Shown here piece after piece: positions 38,199 to 47,809 of a DNA stretch of 64,000 nt; positions within the stretch are counted from its first letter, which is position 1; every line of letters begins with the position of its first letter. The DNA comes from DASPSM01 sp036008465. GTDB taxonomy: Bacteria; Planctomycetota; Planctomycetia; Planctomycetales; Planctomycetaceae. Location: assembly GCA_036008465.1 (NCBI GenBank), contig DASYNP010000184.1:1-64000 (forward strand), written 5' to 3'. The notes under the pieces were generated by a model. It was not told the origin of the DNA and ran no database searches. It saw only the letters and a list, made by a program, of their open reading frames with translations. A program made the position numbers and the translations under genes.

Positions 38199-40133
38199 CT
38201 ATCTTTCCAGCTCCTTGAGCGACTGGAAGTGAACAACCGTCACTGCGGTGATTGCGAACAGCAGGACGTAATAGATATTGAAGGCGACCTCTTGCCAGTG
38301 CGTCAGTGGTCCGGTGATCGCCTGGGCAATCGCATTTTGCACGAATAGAACGAGCCAGATCGCGGCGGCCGCATGCGGAAAGATCTGGCCGCGAAAGTTG
38401 CGGGGCAGCGAGCGGACCAGAATCCACGCGGCCATCCCCAGCAGAAGGACCAGGTAAATGGGCGACAGGACCTGCTGGAGGCGGCGGTCCCAGACCTTTT
38501 CATCGTATCCATACGTGTTCAGCACGCCTTTGAGACCATACTGGATCGACAGCCCCAAACCTGCAAAAAGCCCGAGATAAAGGCCCAGCCGCTCGACATT
38601 CGGATCGCCGTCTCTGGGCGTTGTCGCCAATTTCTCGTTCTCGAATTTTCGATGACAAACGAAGCACCAGCCGATCCCGAGGAGCATCACGGCCCCTAGT
38701 CCCAGCTGCATCACCGCCACTGCGGAGTACCCGGAACGGCGGCGGACCGGCTCATGGCTGGCGCCGAGGAATTTGGTCAGACCGAGCGCGGCAGTGCTGA
38801 GCTGATCGATGGCTCCGTCGATCCCAAGTCTTCGAGCCCAGGCGCCATATTGCTCGATCGGAACGAATAGTCCGACGATCAGTGCACCGGTCAGCAGCAC
38901 GGCGACCCACTCGATCCTCGCCAAAGGGCCACGAACACCTTCACTCGGCCCGGGACGATTCGCGAGGTAGTACGCGGTGCCCAAAGCGCACACCACCGTG
39001 AAGAAGAATGCCGACCATTCGAGGTAGTCGCGGTGTAGACGCACCGCGAGCCACGGGGTCAGGGGGAGACGCCAGTTCACCTCGAGCCGAAAGATAATGC
39101 TCAACAACCAGGTAAGGCCCAAAAAGATCAGCAGCCACTCAAAATTCGGCCCCGCGATCGACCGGCGAGAGGCCACTTTCGCACGCTCCACGTCCGACAT
39201 GGGCCGGTTGACCAGAAAATAGGCCAACCCGAAGGCGAGCCCCATGCTGAGTCCACCCGATGATTCCCAACATCGCCAGAAGTTGAAGCTGGCGTCCTTC
39301 CAGATGTGGTTCGCCCAACTCCAGTTCTGGCAGAGAGCCCAGCCCGCGCCATTGACGATCCCCACCGTGAGGATTAACACAACGTTCTTCCAATCCCTCC
39401 GAAAGACCTCGAACGTCAAAAAGCCGAGACACAAACCCAAGTGGTGGACGCACTCTGTGCAGTCGTTCATCATGCGACCGAGGTTTGGATTGTCTTTCAG
39501 ATCCTCGTATTGCGACTGAATCGAGTCGTAAAGCGGCACGAAGTGCTGCGGGTAGTGCATGATCAGGAATCGGGCGACAGAGGCGCCAATCAGTCCGCAG
39601 GCGATTCGCAAGAACCAGTGCCAGACTCGCGTTTCCCTCAGCGAGCCGCACCAGGCCAAGAAGCACGCGCCGATTCCGGCCCACTTCGCTCCCGCCAGAA
39701 ACAGCCACAGAAAGCCGTACGCCCGGGAGATCGGCACGGACCGATCAATGCCCGGCGTCGCGTCGGTCATCAGCTTTCCGTCGAACAGGCTCGGCCATTG
39801 CATCCAGCCTTGGATTCCGGCAATGCCGATCCCAAACGTGAGGGCTACGACAATCCACGCCGAGGCGTAGCGCCGCGACTGTTCCTTCCGCGGGTCGTGG
39901 GCGAGGTACCACCAGGCAGCCCCCCACGTCACTCCCGCAAAGACGCAACCCTTCCAAGCGCCAAACCCCGAAGAGCCCCGAACGGCCCAGGTCATGCCGC
40001 CTAAAGCGACAAAGAGCAGCGTCGGCAGGATCAAGTCGCGCACCAGGTCCGTGCGCGGGCCGCGATTCAATGGCGCGAGCGGGTCGCCCAGCGTGGAACG
40101 CCCGGGAGATTTTTGGCCCTCGCTGTTGGTCAT
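38199..40133 (-). CDS. large polytopic membrane protein of unknown function
   Basis: A 644-residue protein with roughly 14-16 hydrophobic helices, for example ILPTLLFVALGGMTWAV near residue 35, AYGFLWLFLAGAKWAGIGA, VVLILTVGIVNGAGWAL, WLLIFLGLTWLLSIIF, VLLTGALIVGLFVP and a final IYYVLLFAITAVTVVHF. A hydrophilic loop near 200-225 contains NDCTECVHHLG, a Cys/His cluster that could bind metal. The general look resembles polytopic transferases or acyltransferases, but no family signature was found. It is divergent from the methyltransferase at 40304. Confidence 0.75.
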   Translation of the reverse strand: MTNSEGQKSPGRSTLGDPLAPLNRGPRTDLVRDLILPTLLFVALGGMTWAVRGSSGFGAWKGCVFAGVTWGAAWWYLAHDPRKEQSRRYASAWIVVALTFGIGIAGIQGWMQWPSLFDGKLMTDATPGIDRSVPISRAYGFLWLFLAGAKWAGIGACFLAWCGSLRETRVWHWFLRIACGLIGASVARFLIMHYPQHFVPLYDSIQSQYEDLKDNPNLGRMMNDCTECVHHLGLCLGFLTFEVFRRDWKNVVLILTVGIVNGAGWALCQNWSWANHIWKDASFNFWRCWESSGGLSMGLAFGLAYFLVNRPMSDVERAKVASRRSIAGPNFEWLLIFLGLTWLLSIIFRLEVNWRLPLTPWLAVRLHRDYLEWSAFFFTVVCALGTAYYLANRPGPSEGVRGPLARIEWVAVLLTGALIVGLFVPIEQYGAWARRLGIDGAIDQLSTAALGLTKFLGASHEPVRRRSGYSAVAVMQLGLGAVMLLGIGWCFVCHRKFENEKLATTPRDGDPNVERLGLYLGLFAGLGLSIQYGLKGVLNTYGYDEKVWDRRLQQVLSPIYLVLLLGMAAWILVRSLPRNFRGQIFPHAAAAIWLVLFVQNAIAQAITGPLTHWQEVAFNIYYVLLFAITAVTVVHFQSLKELER

Positions 40134-40303
40134 TACACGGAAGTCCTCGTCCCGTCCGAGGTAAAGAAAAAGGAATCGGACGAGTGAGCAAGTCTAATCC
40201 CGTGGTAAAAATCCTCCAATGCAGTGCGAGCCCGGTGGGTTGGTTCCGTGTCGAAGTGTTCACGGGGAAGATCGACCAAGTTGAACATCGATTGGACGCA
40301 AGC

Positions 40304-41107
40304 ATGACGAAAGGCAGCGACTATTCGAGTGACACCTTCGCCGAGTTTTACGATCACCTCGACGTCTACGTGAATCGCAGCGACGTCGACTTCTTCGTGT
40401 CCGAAGCAGTCGCCGCGCGCGGCCCGGTGCTGGAGCTGGGGTGCGGCACCGGTCGGGTGCTTTTGCCTTGCGCAAGAGCCGGTGTGCCGATCTGGGGATT
40501 GGATTCCTCAGAGGCGATGCTGGCTCGCTGTCGCCGAAAGCTGGCGTCCGAACCCGACGACGTGCGCAAACGGGTCGTCCTGCAACAAGGCGACATGCGG
40601 GACTTTCGCTTCGACACCGAGTTTCAGCTCGTGACGATCCCCTTCCGCCCGTTCCAGCACTTGGCAGCGGTTGAGGAACAGGTCGCCTGCCTGGCGTCGA
40701 TTCATCGAGCACTGGTCGAGGGGGGCCGACTGATTCTCGACCTCTTCAATCCGTCTCTCACTGCCCTCGTCGACGAGTCACGATTCAAGGAGCACTCGAG
40801 CGGCGAGCCGTTTAAGCTGCCTGACGGCCGGGTGGTCGAGCGGACGGAGCGCGTCACCGGCCGCGATTACTTGGGGCAGGTGGTCAGCGTCGACCTGATC
40901 TTTTCTGTGACGCACCCGGACGGATGTCGCGAGCGGCTGGTGCAATCGATCGAGATGCGATACTTCTTCCGCTTCGAGGTCGAGCACCTTTTGGCGCGCA
41001 GCGGGTTCGAGGTTGTTGCCGCCTATTGCGACTACCAACTCACGTCTCTGGACGCAGGTCCGGCGCAAGAGCTGGTGTTCGTCGCGCGAAAACTGGGCCG
41101 CGGATGA
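40304..41107 (+). CDS. class I SAM-dependent methyltransferase
   Basis: A 267-residue enzyme. I start at ATG 40304 (TKGSDYSSDTFAEFYDHLDVY), since the upstream extension looks non-coding. Motif I is VLELGCGTGRVLLP near residue 46, motif II is IWGLDSSEAML, and post-I is GDMRDFRFDTEFQLVTIPFRPFQHL. A C-terminal beta-sheet region (VDLIFSVTHPDG, MRYFFRFEVEHLLARSGFEVV) is that of the Methyltransf_25 group. The substrate is unknown. Its end overlaps the convergent epimerase by 76 bases. Confidence 0.88.
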   Translation: MTKGSDYSSDTFAEFYDHLDVYVNRSDVDFFVSEAVAARGPVLELGCGTGRVLLPCARAGVPIWGLDSSEAMLARCRRKLASEPDDVRKRVVLQQGDMRDFRFDTEFQLVTIPFRPFQHLAAVEEQVACLASIHRALVEGGRLILDLFNPSLTALVDESRFKEHSSGEPFKLPDGRVVERTERVTGRDYLGQVVSVDLIFSVTHPDGCRERLVQSIEMRYFFRFEVEHLLARSGFEVVAAYCDYQLTSLDAGPAQELVFVARKLGRG

Positions 41108-42165
41108 CGCTCCGTTCCGGCGTTCAGGCGAGCGGCTGCGATATCGGGCCTCCAGCGAAGATCGACTGCCAATCGTCCCGCGGCCACGTGGGCTCGCAGG
41201 GCCCGCGACCGATCGTACCGGTCGGAATCGAGGTCGGCGCGCGTCATGCCGCCGGCCCGGAAAGTCTCGTACATTTGCTCGATTCCCTCGCCGATTGTCC
41301 ACCGCGGCCGAAACCCGGGCACCTCCCGCGCGAGGCGACTGCAATCGACGCGATAAGAGCGCCGATCGGCGCCGTTGCCCGGTTCAAACTCCATGCGACT
41401 GGGCACCAGGTGATGGACAAGCTCCGCCAACTCGCCAAGGCGGTAATTGTCTTCTGTGCGTCCGATATTGAAGGTGCGGTTGTGGACCGATTGTCGAGGC
41501 GCGACCAGAACGGCCTCGAATGCGCGACAAATGTCCTCAACATGGACAAATGGCCGCCACGCCAAGCCGTCTCCGCGAAGGACGACGCGTCCGGTCGTCG
41601 CGACATTCGCGACGAATTCGTTGAGCGCCAAATCCAACCGCAGCCCGAGCGAAACGCCATAAGCCGTCGCGTTGCGCAGGATCGTGGGGCTGAAATTCTC
41701 GTTGGCCAGCAGAGCCAAGTTCCGCTCGGCGAGCGCCTTCGACTCGGCATACGAGGTGAGCGGCGAAACGCGCCCGTCTTCGTCGAGCAGTGCTGACCCC
41801 GCGTTGCCGTAAAGGCTGCACGAGGACGCAAACAGGAAACGCGGCACTCCCGCCTGCTTCGACAGCTCGGCCAGCCGCACGGTGGCCCGGGTGTTGATGT
41901 CGAGCGTCAATTCGCGGCCCACGCGGCCCAGCGGATCGTTTGACACGGCAGCCAGATGGATGACGGCGTCGAGTCCTGCAAGGTCGGCGCGGGTCACGTC
42001 GCGGAGGTCCTCGGCCACGCACGGCACGATTGTTTGATCGTCGTCGAGCACCGAGTTTCGATAGAGGCCGCTATCGAGGCCGAAAACTTGATACCGCTGC
42101 GCCAAAAGCCGCGGCACCAGCAGGCTGCCGATGTAGCCGTAACAGCCGGTGACCAGGATCCGCAT
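41032..42165 (-). CDS. NAD-dependent epimerase/dehydratase (extended SDR)
   Basis: A 377-residue sugar-nucleotide-type enzyme. The Rossmann motif is TGCYGYIGSLL near residue 7, followed by DAVIHLAAVSNDPLG, the active-site FASSCSLYG, and TSYAESKALAER with the catalytic Tyr and Lys. Later motifs are LRNATAYGVSLGLRLD and RPFVHVEDICRA. The last ~40 residues, which overlap the neighbouring methyltransferase gene, look unlike the family and may result from loss of the original stop. A role in cell-surface sugar synthesis is likely. Confidence 0.9.
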   Translation of the reverse strand: MRILVTGCYGYIGSLLVPRLLAQRYQVFGLDSGLYRNSVLDDDQTIVPCVAEDLRDVTRADLAGLDAVIHLAAVSNDPLGRVGRELTLDINTRATVRLAELSKQAGVPRFLFASSCSLYGNAGSALLDEDGRVSPLTSYAESKALAERNLALLANENFSPTILRNATAYGVSLGLRLDLALNEFVANVATTGRVVLRGDGLAWRPFVHVEDICRAFEAVLVAPRQSVHNRTFNIGRTEDNYRLGELAELVHHLVPSRMEFEPGNGADRRSYRVDCSRLAREVPGFRPRWTIGEGIEQMYETFRAGGMTRADLDSDRYDRSRALRAHVAAGRLAVDLRWRPDIAAARLNAGTERHPRPSFRATNTSSCAGPASRDVSW

Positions 42166-42391
42166 CGCTTGAGGAACCTCGCTCGCTGAGTTGCCGTGTT
42201 GGTTTACGTCGCAGGGGTTCCTTTCACGGTAAGGAGGACGCTGAGCCTTGGAGAAGATGAATTCGGAGGAGTCGAGATTGCGCCGTCGAATGAGCCCGCC
42301 TGCGCGACCGATCGTTCCGATTGTGCGTGCCCTGAGGAGATGTCGCCGTCGCGCGACAATTCACCGCAATTGAGGGCTGATTGGTCCGCGC

Positions 42392-42859
42392 TCAGTCGTC
42401 AACGGGGCGGCGGCGCAACTGCTTGTTCGCCGATCGCAACCGCTTGTCGCTCAAGCGTCGGCGGCGCGAGCCGGCGGTCGGTTTGGTCGGTTTCCGCCGC
42501 TTGGGCTGCGCGACGGCCCGAACGAGCAGTTCTCGCAGTTTCTCGTAGCAATCGTCGATGTTCTTTGGCTGATCGCGATACCGCTGGCTCGTGAGGATGA
42601 AATCGCCCGCCTCGGTGATGCGATTGCGGTTCTGCTCGACAAACCGCGTACGGACGCGCTCGTCGAGACTGGGCGATTCGAACACGCGCCAGCGCAGCAC
42701 GGCCTTGCTGTTGACCTTGTTGACGTTCTGGCCGCCGGGTCCGCCGCTTCGGGCGAAGGTGAACGAGATCTCGTCGAGCGGAATGCGCAACTGGGGCGTG
42801 ACGAACAAGAATCGTTCGCCGTCGCCAGGATCGTTCACTTCGCCCGAACTCGTGGGCAC
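42392..42859 (-). CDS. arfB: peptidyl-tRNA hydrolase ArfB (YaeJ/ICT1 family)
   Basis: A 155-residue ribosome-rescue factor that hydrolyses peptidyl-tRNA on stalled ribosomes. It has the release-factor GGQ motif (42-44, in SGGPGGQNVNKVNSKAVLRW) and no codon-recognition domain. The C-terminal tail is Lys/Arg-rich (SRRRRLSDKRLRSANKQLRRR), which in this family enters the empty mRNA channel. Length and layout are normal for ArfB. Confidence 0.93.
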   Translation of the reverse strand: MPTSSGEVNDPGDGERFLFVTPQLRIPLDEISFTFARSGGPGGQNVNKVNSKAVLRWRVFESPSLDERVRTRFVEQNRNRITEAGDFILTSQRYRDQPKNIDDCYEKLRELLVRAVAQPKRRKPTKPTAGSRRRRLSDKRLRSANKQLRRRPVDD

Positions 42860-42972
42860 TGGGGTTTCTCCTACTTGCCGGTCGCCAGAGAATCTATCAA
42901 TCGCTCGCCGCGTCCATTATAGATGACCTCAGGCAGCCCTCGATCCTTCACTCTTTCCGGAAGGTCGCCGAC

Positions 42973-43461
42973 ATGTTTGAGCGTCAACTGCGTTTGTACG
43001 GTTTCATGAACGGACTCCTGCAGCGGCTGATGGCCGACGTCGATGAGGAGCGGTTTCAGCAGCCTTTGTGCGAAGGGGGCAACTCGCCCGCCTGGGTCCT
43101 TGCCCACCTGGCAATCGTCAACGATTACGCCTTGCGAAATCTGGGCGAACAGCGGGTCGCACCCGCCGAGTGGCACAAACGCTTCCGGCCCGGCGCGTCT
43201 CCAAAAGACGACCCCTCTCCCCTCCCCACCAAAGCCGAGATTTTCCAGACGCTCGAAGCCGGCCGACGACGAGTTTTCGAGGCGGCCGCGAAGGCCGATC
43301 CCAACGCGATGAGCCAGCCCCAAACGGCGGAAATTCTCAAGGACACGCCGATCAAGACGATCGGCGACGTCATGGATCATTTGCTCACGACCCACTTCGC
43401 CTTCCACGTCGGACAAATCTCGGCCTGGCGGCGACTCGAGGGAAAGTCGTTCCTCGTCTGA
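42973..43461 (+). CDS. DinB-family protein
   Basis: A 162-residue four-helix-bundle protein of the DinB/YfiT group. It has NSPAWVLAHLAIVNDYAL (His of the metal triad), a long central helix, and DVMDHLLTTHFAFHVGQISAWRR carrying the remaining His residues (HLLTTHFAFH). Members bind a divalent metal; many are thiol S-transferases, others are damage-inducible. It stands alone between arfB and the zinc-ribbon gene. Confidence 0.85.
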   Translation: MFERQLRLYGFMNGLLQRLMADVDEERFQQPLCEGGNSPAWVLAHLAIVNDYALRNLGEQRVAPAEWHKRFRPGASPKDDPSPLPTKAEIFQTLEAGRRRVFEAAAKADPNAMSQPQTAEILKDTPIKTIGDVMDHLLTTHFAFHVGQISAWRRLEGKSFLV

Positions 43462-43597
43462 TGACCGGCCGAGTCGGTCATTCGACCGATCTTTTCCGCT
43501 TTCGCCGTTTTGCTAAACTCCGTATCCGATCGGAGGCGGGGACCGCCATTGCTGCGTCCCGCGCAAATCGTGGACAAACACAAGGATGTGTGGCGCC

Positions 43598-44296
43598 ATG
43601 TACTGCTCTGAATGCGGCAAACCGGCAGCAGGAAAGTTCTGTTCTAATTGCGGCACGCCGCTCACCGCTGCTTCGACGGCGGTGTCGGTTGCCGCGCCAG
43701 TGTCGACGCCATCGACTGGCGTAGCGAGCGTTCCCCCCGCGCCGCATCTGCCCTTCGCGTCTGACACGGTTTTGGTCGTCGATTGGGAAAATGAATGGCG
43801 CTACGACGAGCTGATTAAAGTGCCCGAGGTGTGGCAGATCATCGAACGCCACACAAAAATGGCCCGCGCGCCGATGAGCGGTGAGCAGTTCGCCAAGATT
43901 GCCGACAAGATCCTGCAGAATCCGTTGCCCAGCGATAAGCTGGCCGCGTTCGCCCAGCCGATCTTTGGCAGCTTCGGCATTCGCACCGGCAAGGAGCGCA
44001 GCGCGCTCATCGACGCTCCGATCGGACGCGCGATGTTACGTGTGCTCTGTTCGCTGGCTCGTCACGGCCAATCGCTGCGACGCGTCAAGCAGGACTCCGA
44101 CGGCTGCGTCTTCGACGCGATGCTCCCTTCCGATCCGATGTCATTGGAAGGCGACTTGATCGTTTCGGTCCGTCGCCGCAATTCGCGGACGGAAGTCATG
44201 GCGTCGACGAACATCACCGGGCAGATCTACGACTGGGGCAAGAGCCGCCGCTGCCTGGATGTGTTCTTCGACGATCTGCAACTCGACCCGGCTTGA
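43598..44296 (+). CDS. zinc-ribbon protein of unknown function
   Basis: A 232-residue cytoplasmic protein. It starts MYCSECGKPAAGKFCSNCG, a zinc ribbon with Cys3, Cys6, Cys15 and Cys18. The ribbon begins at residue 2, which supports ATG 43598 over 43586. After an Ala/Pro linker (25-50), about 180 residues form a globular region with WENEWRYDELIKVPEVWQIIERH, a basic middle and the ending YDWGKSRRCLDVFFDDLQLD. I do not recognise this second domain. Confidence 0.78.
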   Translation: MYCSECGKPAAGKFCSNCGTPLTAASTAVSVAAPVSTPSTGVASVPPAPHLPFASDTVLVVDWENEWRYDELIKVPEVWQIIERHTKMARAPMSGEQFAKIADKILQNPLPSDKLAAFAQPIFGSFGIRTGKERSALIDAPIGRAMLRVLCSLARHGQSLRRVKQDSDGCVFDAMLPSDPMSLEGDLIVSVRRRNSRTEVMASTNITGQIYDWGKSRRCLDVFFDDLQLDPA

Positions 44297-44412
44297 GCCG
44301 GATTTCCGCTCGGTCCTCAATGGGCGGCTATAGAATTCCGGCCTCGATGGTGCTGGCCGCGTCCGAAGCGTAAATTCGGAGCAAGCGCCGCATTCCTGTC
44401 GAGGACCGTTCC

Positions 44413-46008
44413 ATGTCGAGACGAATGAACCGTCGAACTGCGCTCAAGCGTTGCGCGCAGTTGGCGTCCGTTGGTGCCGCAGGCGTTTTGGTCCCGACAC
44501 GAGCGTCGCGTGCCCAGGGGCAATCTACCATCGCCGTGAGCGTGCTGCTCGACGAACCGATCGGGCGAATCAAGCCGGCACTTTACGGGCAATTCACCGA
44601 GCACATCGGCGGAGTGATTTACGACGGCATCTGGGTCGGGCCTGACTCAAAGGTCCCGAACATCGATGGGATCCGCCGATCGATCGTCGAGCACGTGCGC
44701 CGCCTGGGCAAAATCGTCATCCGCTGGCCGGGAGGCTGCTTTGCGGATGCCTACGATTGGCGTGACGGCATTGGTCCGCGCGAGAAGCGGCCGCGCCGCT
44801 TCGGCCGCTGGCAGGAGGACACCGAGTCGAACCAGTTCGGCACGCACGAGTTCATCAAATTCTGTCGGCTATGCGGGGCCGAACCCTACCTGGCGGGCAA
44901 CGTCGGCACGGGGACACCCGAGCAGTTTCAACGCTGGGTCGAATACTGCAATGCGCCGGCCGGCGCGACGTCGCTCGCGGACGAGCGCGTGGCAAACGGG
45001 GACCGCGAGCCCTTTCGCGTCCGCTATTGGGGTGTCGGTAACGAGAGCTGGGGTTGTGGCGGCAAGTTCACGCCGGAGGATTACTGCACGCAGTACCGCC
45101 GCTTCACAGAATGGCTGCCCGGCTACGGCGTTCCTCATTATCTGATCGCGTCGGGGCCGAACGGCAACGACCTCGACTGGACGCGGCGGTTCTTCAAGAA
45201 GTGGACCGACTACGCCCGCGCTCCGCTCTCGGCCTGGGCCGCCCACTATTACTGTGGCACGACGGGGCACGCACTCAATTTCACCCGAGACCAGTGGTAC
45301 GAAATGCTCGAAAAGGCCAACCGCATGGAGCGGCTGATCACCGACCAATGGGCCGCGATTGGAGAATTCGACCGCGGCCGCAAGGTCAAGCTGATCATCG
45401 ACGAATGGGGCTGCTGGCACCCGAAAGGAACCGAGCTGAACCCGCACCATCTCTTCGAGCAGAAGTCCTGCCTGCGCGATGCGCTCTGCGCGGCCCTCAC
45501 GCTCGACACCTTCAACCGCCACGCCGAAAAGATCGACATGGCCAATGTGGCGCAGTTGGTCAACAACATTCACACGCTGTTCCACGCCGACGGCGACAAA
45601 TTCGTCGTCACTCCGAATTTCTACGTCTTCGAGATGTACCGCCCGCATCACGACGCGCAGGGTGTGCGCCTCGACGTGCAGGCACCCGCCGTGTCATTCA
45701 AAGCCAAGGGGCCGACGCAGGTGTTTCGTGTCGCGGGCTCCGCGTCTCGCGCCGATCGCCGCGTGACCGTTACGCTCGTCCACACACACGCCAGCGAACC
45801 GGCCGAAGTTGCGTTGTCACTTCGCGGCGGTTCGGCCAAGCAAGTCGAGCAGACAGTCCTGACGCACACGACGCTGAACGCGCACAACACGTTCGAGAAG
45901 CCCGACGAGCTGGTGCCCAAGACCTCGAAGACGCCGCACGGCGGCGCCGTCTTCACATGCGTGCTGCCGCCGGCGTCCGTGACGCGATTGGATATCGCGC
46001 TGGCCTGA
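44413..46008 (+). CDS. alpha-L-arabinofuranosidase, GH51 family, Tat-exported
   Basis: A 531-residue glycoside hydrolase removing terminal arabinofuranosyl residues from plant or algal polysaccharide. The N-terminus is a twin-arginine signal (NRRTALKR, then a hydrophobic stretch to ASRAQ). The (beta/alpha)8 domain has GQFTEHIGGVIYDGIWVG and the GH51 acid/base Glu211 in WGVGNESWGCGG; the nucleophile is Glu331 in LIIDEWGCWH. A C-terminal beta-domain (about 430-531) follows. Folded export by Tat suggests action in the periplasm or outside. Confidence 0.93.
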   Translation: MSRRMNRRTALKRCAQLASVGAAGVLVPTRASRAQGQSTIAVSVLLDEPIGRIKPALYGQFTEHIGGVIYDGIWVGPDSKVPNIDGIRRSIVEHVRRLGKIVIRWPGGCFADAYDWRDGIGPREKRPRRFGRWQEDTESNQFGTHEFIKFCRLCGAEPYLAGNVGTGTPEQFQRWVEYCNAPAGATSLADERVANGDREPFRVRYWGVGNESWGCGGKFTPEDYCTQYRRFTEWLPGYGVPHYLIASGPNGNDLDWTRRFFKKWTDYARAPLSAWAAHYYCGTTGHALNFTRDQWYEMLEKANRMERLITDQWAAIGEFDRGRKVKLIIDEWGCWHPKGTELNPHHLFEQKSCLRDALCAALTLDTFNRHAEKIDMANVAQLVNNIHTLFHADGDKFVVTPNFYVFEMYRPHHDAQGVRLDVQAPAVSFKAKGPTQVFRVAGSASRADRRVTVTLVHTHASEPAEVALSLRGGSAKQVEQTVLTHTTLNAHNTFEKPDELVPKTSKTPHGGAVFTCVLPPASVTRLDIALA

Positions 46009-46041
46009 TCGACGCCTCCTCAGTCAGGCGCGAAAGGGTCT

Positions 46042-46064
46042 TAGCCCCGAGAGGGGCGGCACTC
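46042..46064 (-). repeat. partial reverse copy of the ~95-bp REP-like repeat
   Basis: Read on the minus strand this gives GAGTGCCGCCCCTCTCGGGG, the right end of the repeat found at 56921, 58530 and 62470. Only about 23 bases are preserved. Confidence 0.45.
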
Positions 46065-46120
46065 TTCTTGCCACCGGCGTCACTGGCGCGATCGACAGTT
46101 GGAATCCTTGCGGCGTCCAC

Positions 46121-46182
46121 TTTCCCAAGCCGACGACTTGTCGTCGGTTCCGGAAACGACGGCAAGCCGTCGGCTTGGGAAA
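46121..46182. repeat. 15-bp inverted repeat after the GH51 gene
   Basis: TTTCCCAAGCCGACG (46121-46135) is repeated as its exact complement at 46168-46182, with a smaller hairpin (GACGA, CTTG loop, TCGTC) inside the left arm. It lies between two convergent genes and could terminate transcription from either side, or be a palindromic mobile repeat. Confidence 0.5.
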
Positions 46183-46240
46183 AGTGCGGCCCAACTCAAA
46201 TGTCCAACGCGCAATGTTCAACCCATGTCTAAGAAACCGC

Positions 46241-47809
46241 TTACTTCGTGCGCGGCTCTGAGGAGGGGAGCACTCGCTCTTCGATCCACCCGCGGACGAC
46301 CTCCATCCCGAAACGTTGCAGTTGTTTTAGAAGCGTCTTGACACGGTCGCGGTCGAGATCTTGTTCGTAGGCTCTCAAAAGTGCCCCCGACTGGGCCTCG
46401 CTCAAAACAGAGATGAGCGCCGGCATCAGCTCTTCGAGAATTCCCCAAACGCGTTGCCGTTCGAGATCCGAACAAACGGGGACGACGGTCACCAGCGAAG
46501 CGCCGAATAGCTCGCGCACATAGTCGACCGCGTCGTGGATGGCGTGTTCCTTTGCCCGCACCGGTTCGCGCCACTCGTAAGGCGGTGACCATTCCAGCAC
46601 GGGCCGCAAGAGGTCGATGTGAGTCACCACGCCGAACTTCGGCGCAGGTTTGAGCTGCGGCTGCGATTGGAACCAGGTCTCGACATCGCGCAGCGTGCGG
46701 CGATCCGCCTCGCGCGCCGGCGAGTGGCCGTCCATCACCACCAGGACCGCGTGCGACTCCTGCAATGCTTCGCGGATTTCTTGCAACTGCTCGGCGGACG
46801 CTCCCGCTTCTCCGTATCCTGGCGTGTCGAGCAGGGTGACGCAGACCGGCGGCGTGCCGAACGTGGCTTGATAGCGATGCACTTCGCGAGTCTTCGGCAG
46901 GATGTCGACGGCCGCCTGGTGCGCCCCGGTCAGCGCGTTGATCAAGCTTGATTTGCCCGAGCTGACCTGCCCCACCAGTGCCACGTTGACGCATTGAGCG
47001 TTCGGCGGCCCGCCTGGCGACGCGCCATGCTCGGGCGGGCGGTTGGCATCGGATTGAAAATGCTGGCGGTAAGCGTCCGCCCCGCCGCGCAGGCGTCCGC
47101 TGTTCATTTCGATTAGATAAAACCCGATCTCCCGAATGAAGCGCAGATAAATGACCGCCAGCACTTCAGTTTGTAGTTCGGTGGTGATCGGGTCGGCCGT
47201 CATCCGCGAAGTCCAAAGACGGGCAATGTTGGCAGGATTCATCAAAATGGAGGCGGCCCAAGTCGTGTTCTGAATCCGTCGCACCCATTTGGGCGCATGC
47301 TGCAGCATCTTCCAATGCTTGATCGACAGCATGCGGCTGCCCGGCAGCGACGTCAGAAGCCACTGCTCAAGGTCGTCGAGCGCTAACCGCACCGCGGCGA
47401 GCACTTCGGGAACGGTCAGCGAGGAAAACGGGTCTTCCGCGTCGGGAAAGTAGTTCCGGGCCAGCGCCGTCGCCAGCTTTTGTGCCTGTTGTCGATAGAA
47501 GTCGGGATCGGTGAGCTGCGTCGGCGTCAGTTGATCCACTTGCTGCTGGAACTCTCGCACGATTAATGCGGCCTGTTCGTCGCGCGGCGTCCAGTGAGAC
47601 GGGACGGTCACGGCGTGCCCCTGCCGCATCGGATGACCGGTCCGCCAGAACCGCCCGAGCACCCACGCGGCCACCCAAAAAAGAGGGGCCACCCACCACG
47701 ACTGTCGCAACAGGCCGGTTTCCCAAAGCGCGAACCCGCCCAAAACGCCGTAAATCACGACCGGCAGGAAGACCAGCAAGCCGAGGATGGCCGAACGACG
47801 CGAAATCAC
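46241..47809 (-). CDS. membrane-associated GTPase (Era/dynamin-like)
   Basis: A 522-residue protein. Two N-terminal helices (about 8-45) anchor it, followed by a ~220-residue helical region and a G domain: G1 GQVSSGKSSLIN near 281-290, G3 LLDTPGYGE, and a degenerate G4 (THIDLLRP in place of NKxD). Its helical tail ends in LPSSEPRTK. It overlaps the upstream GTPase gene by 4 bases (ATGA type), so the two are coupled and probably act together at the membrane. Function is unknown; DUF697-associated GTPases are linked to membrane or stress roles only by inference. Confidence 0.82.
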   Translation of the reverse strand: MISRRSAILGLLVFLPVVIYGVLGGFALWETGLLRQSWWVAPLFWVAAWVLGRFWRTGHPMRQGHAVTVPSHWTPRDEQAALIVREFQQQVDQLTPTQLTDPDFYRQQAQKLATALARNYFPDAEDPFSSLTVPEVLAAVRLALDDLEQWLLTSLPGSRMLSIKHWKMLQHAPKWVRRIQNTTWAASILMNPANIARLWTSRMTADPITTELQTEVLAVIYLRFIREIGFYLIEMNSGRLRGGADAYRQHFQSDANRPPEHGASPGGPPNAQCVNVALVGQVSSGKSSLINALTGAHQAAVDILPKTREVHRYQATFGTPPVCVTLLDTPGYGEAGASAEQLQEIREALQESHAVLVVMDGHSPAREADRRTLRDVETWFQSQPQLKPAPKFGVVTHIDLLRPVLEWSPPYEWREPVRAKEHAIHDAVDYVRELFGASLVTVVPVCSDLERQRVWGILEELMPALISVLSEAQSGALLRAYEQDLDRDRVKTLLKQLQRFGMEVVRGWIEERVLPSSEPRTK

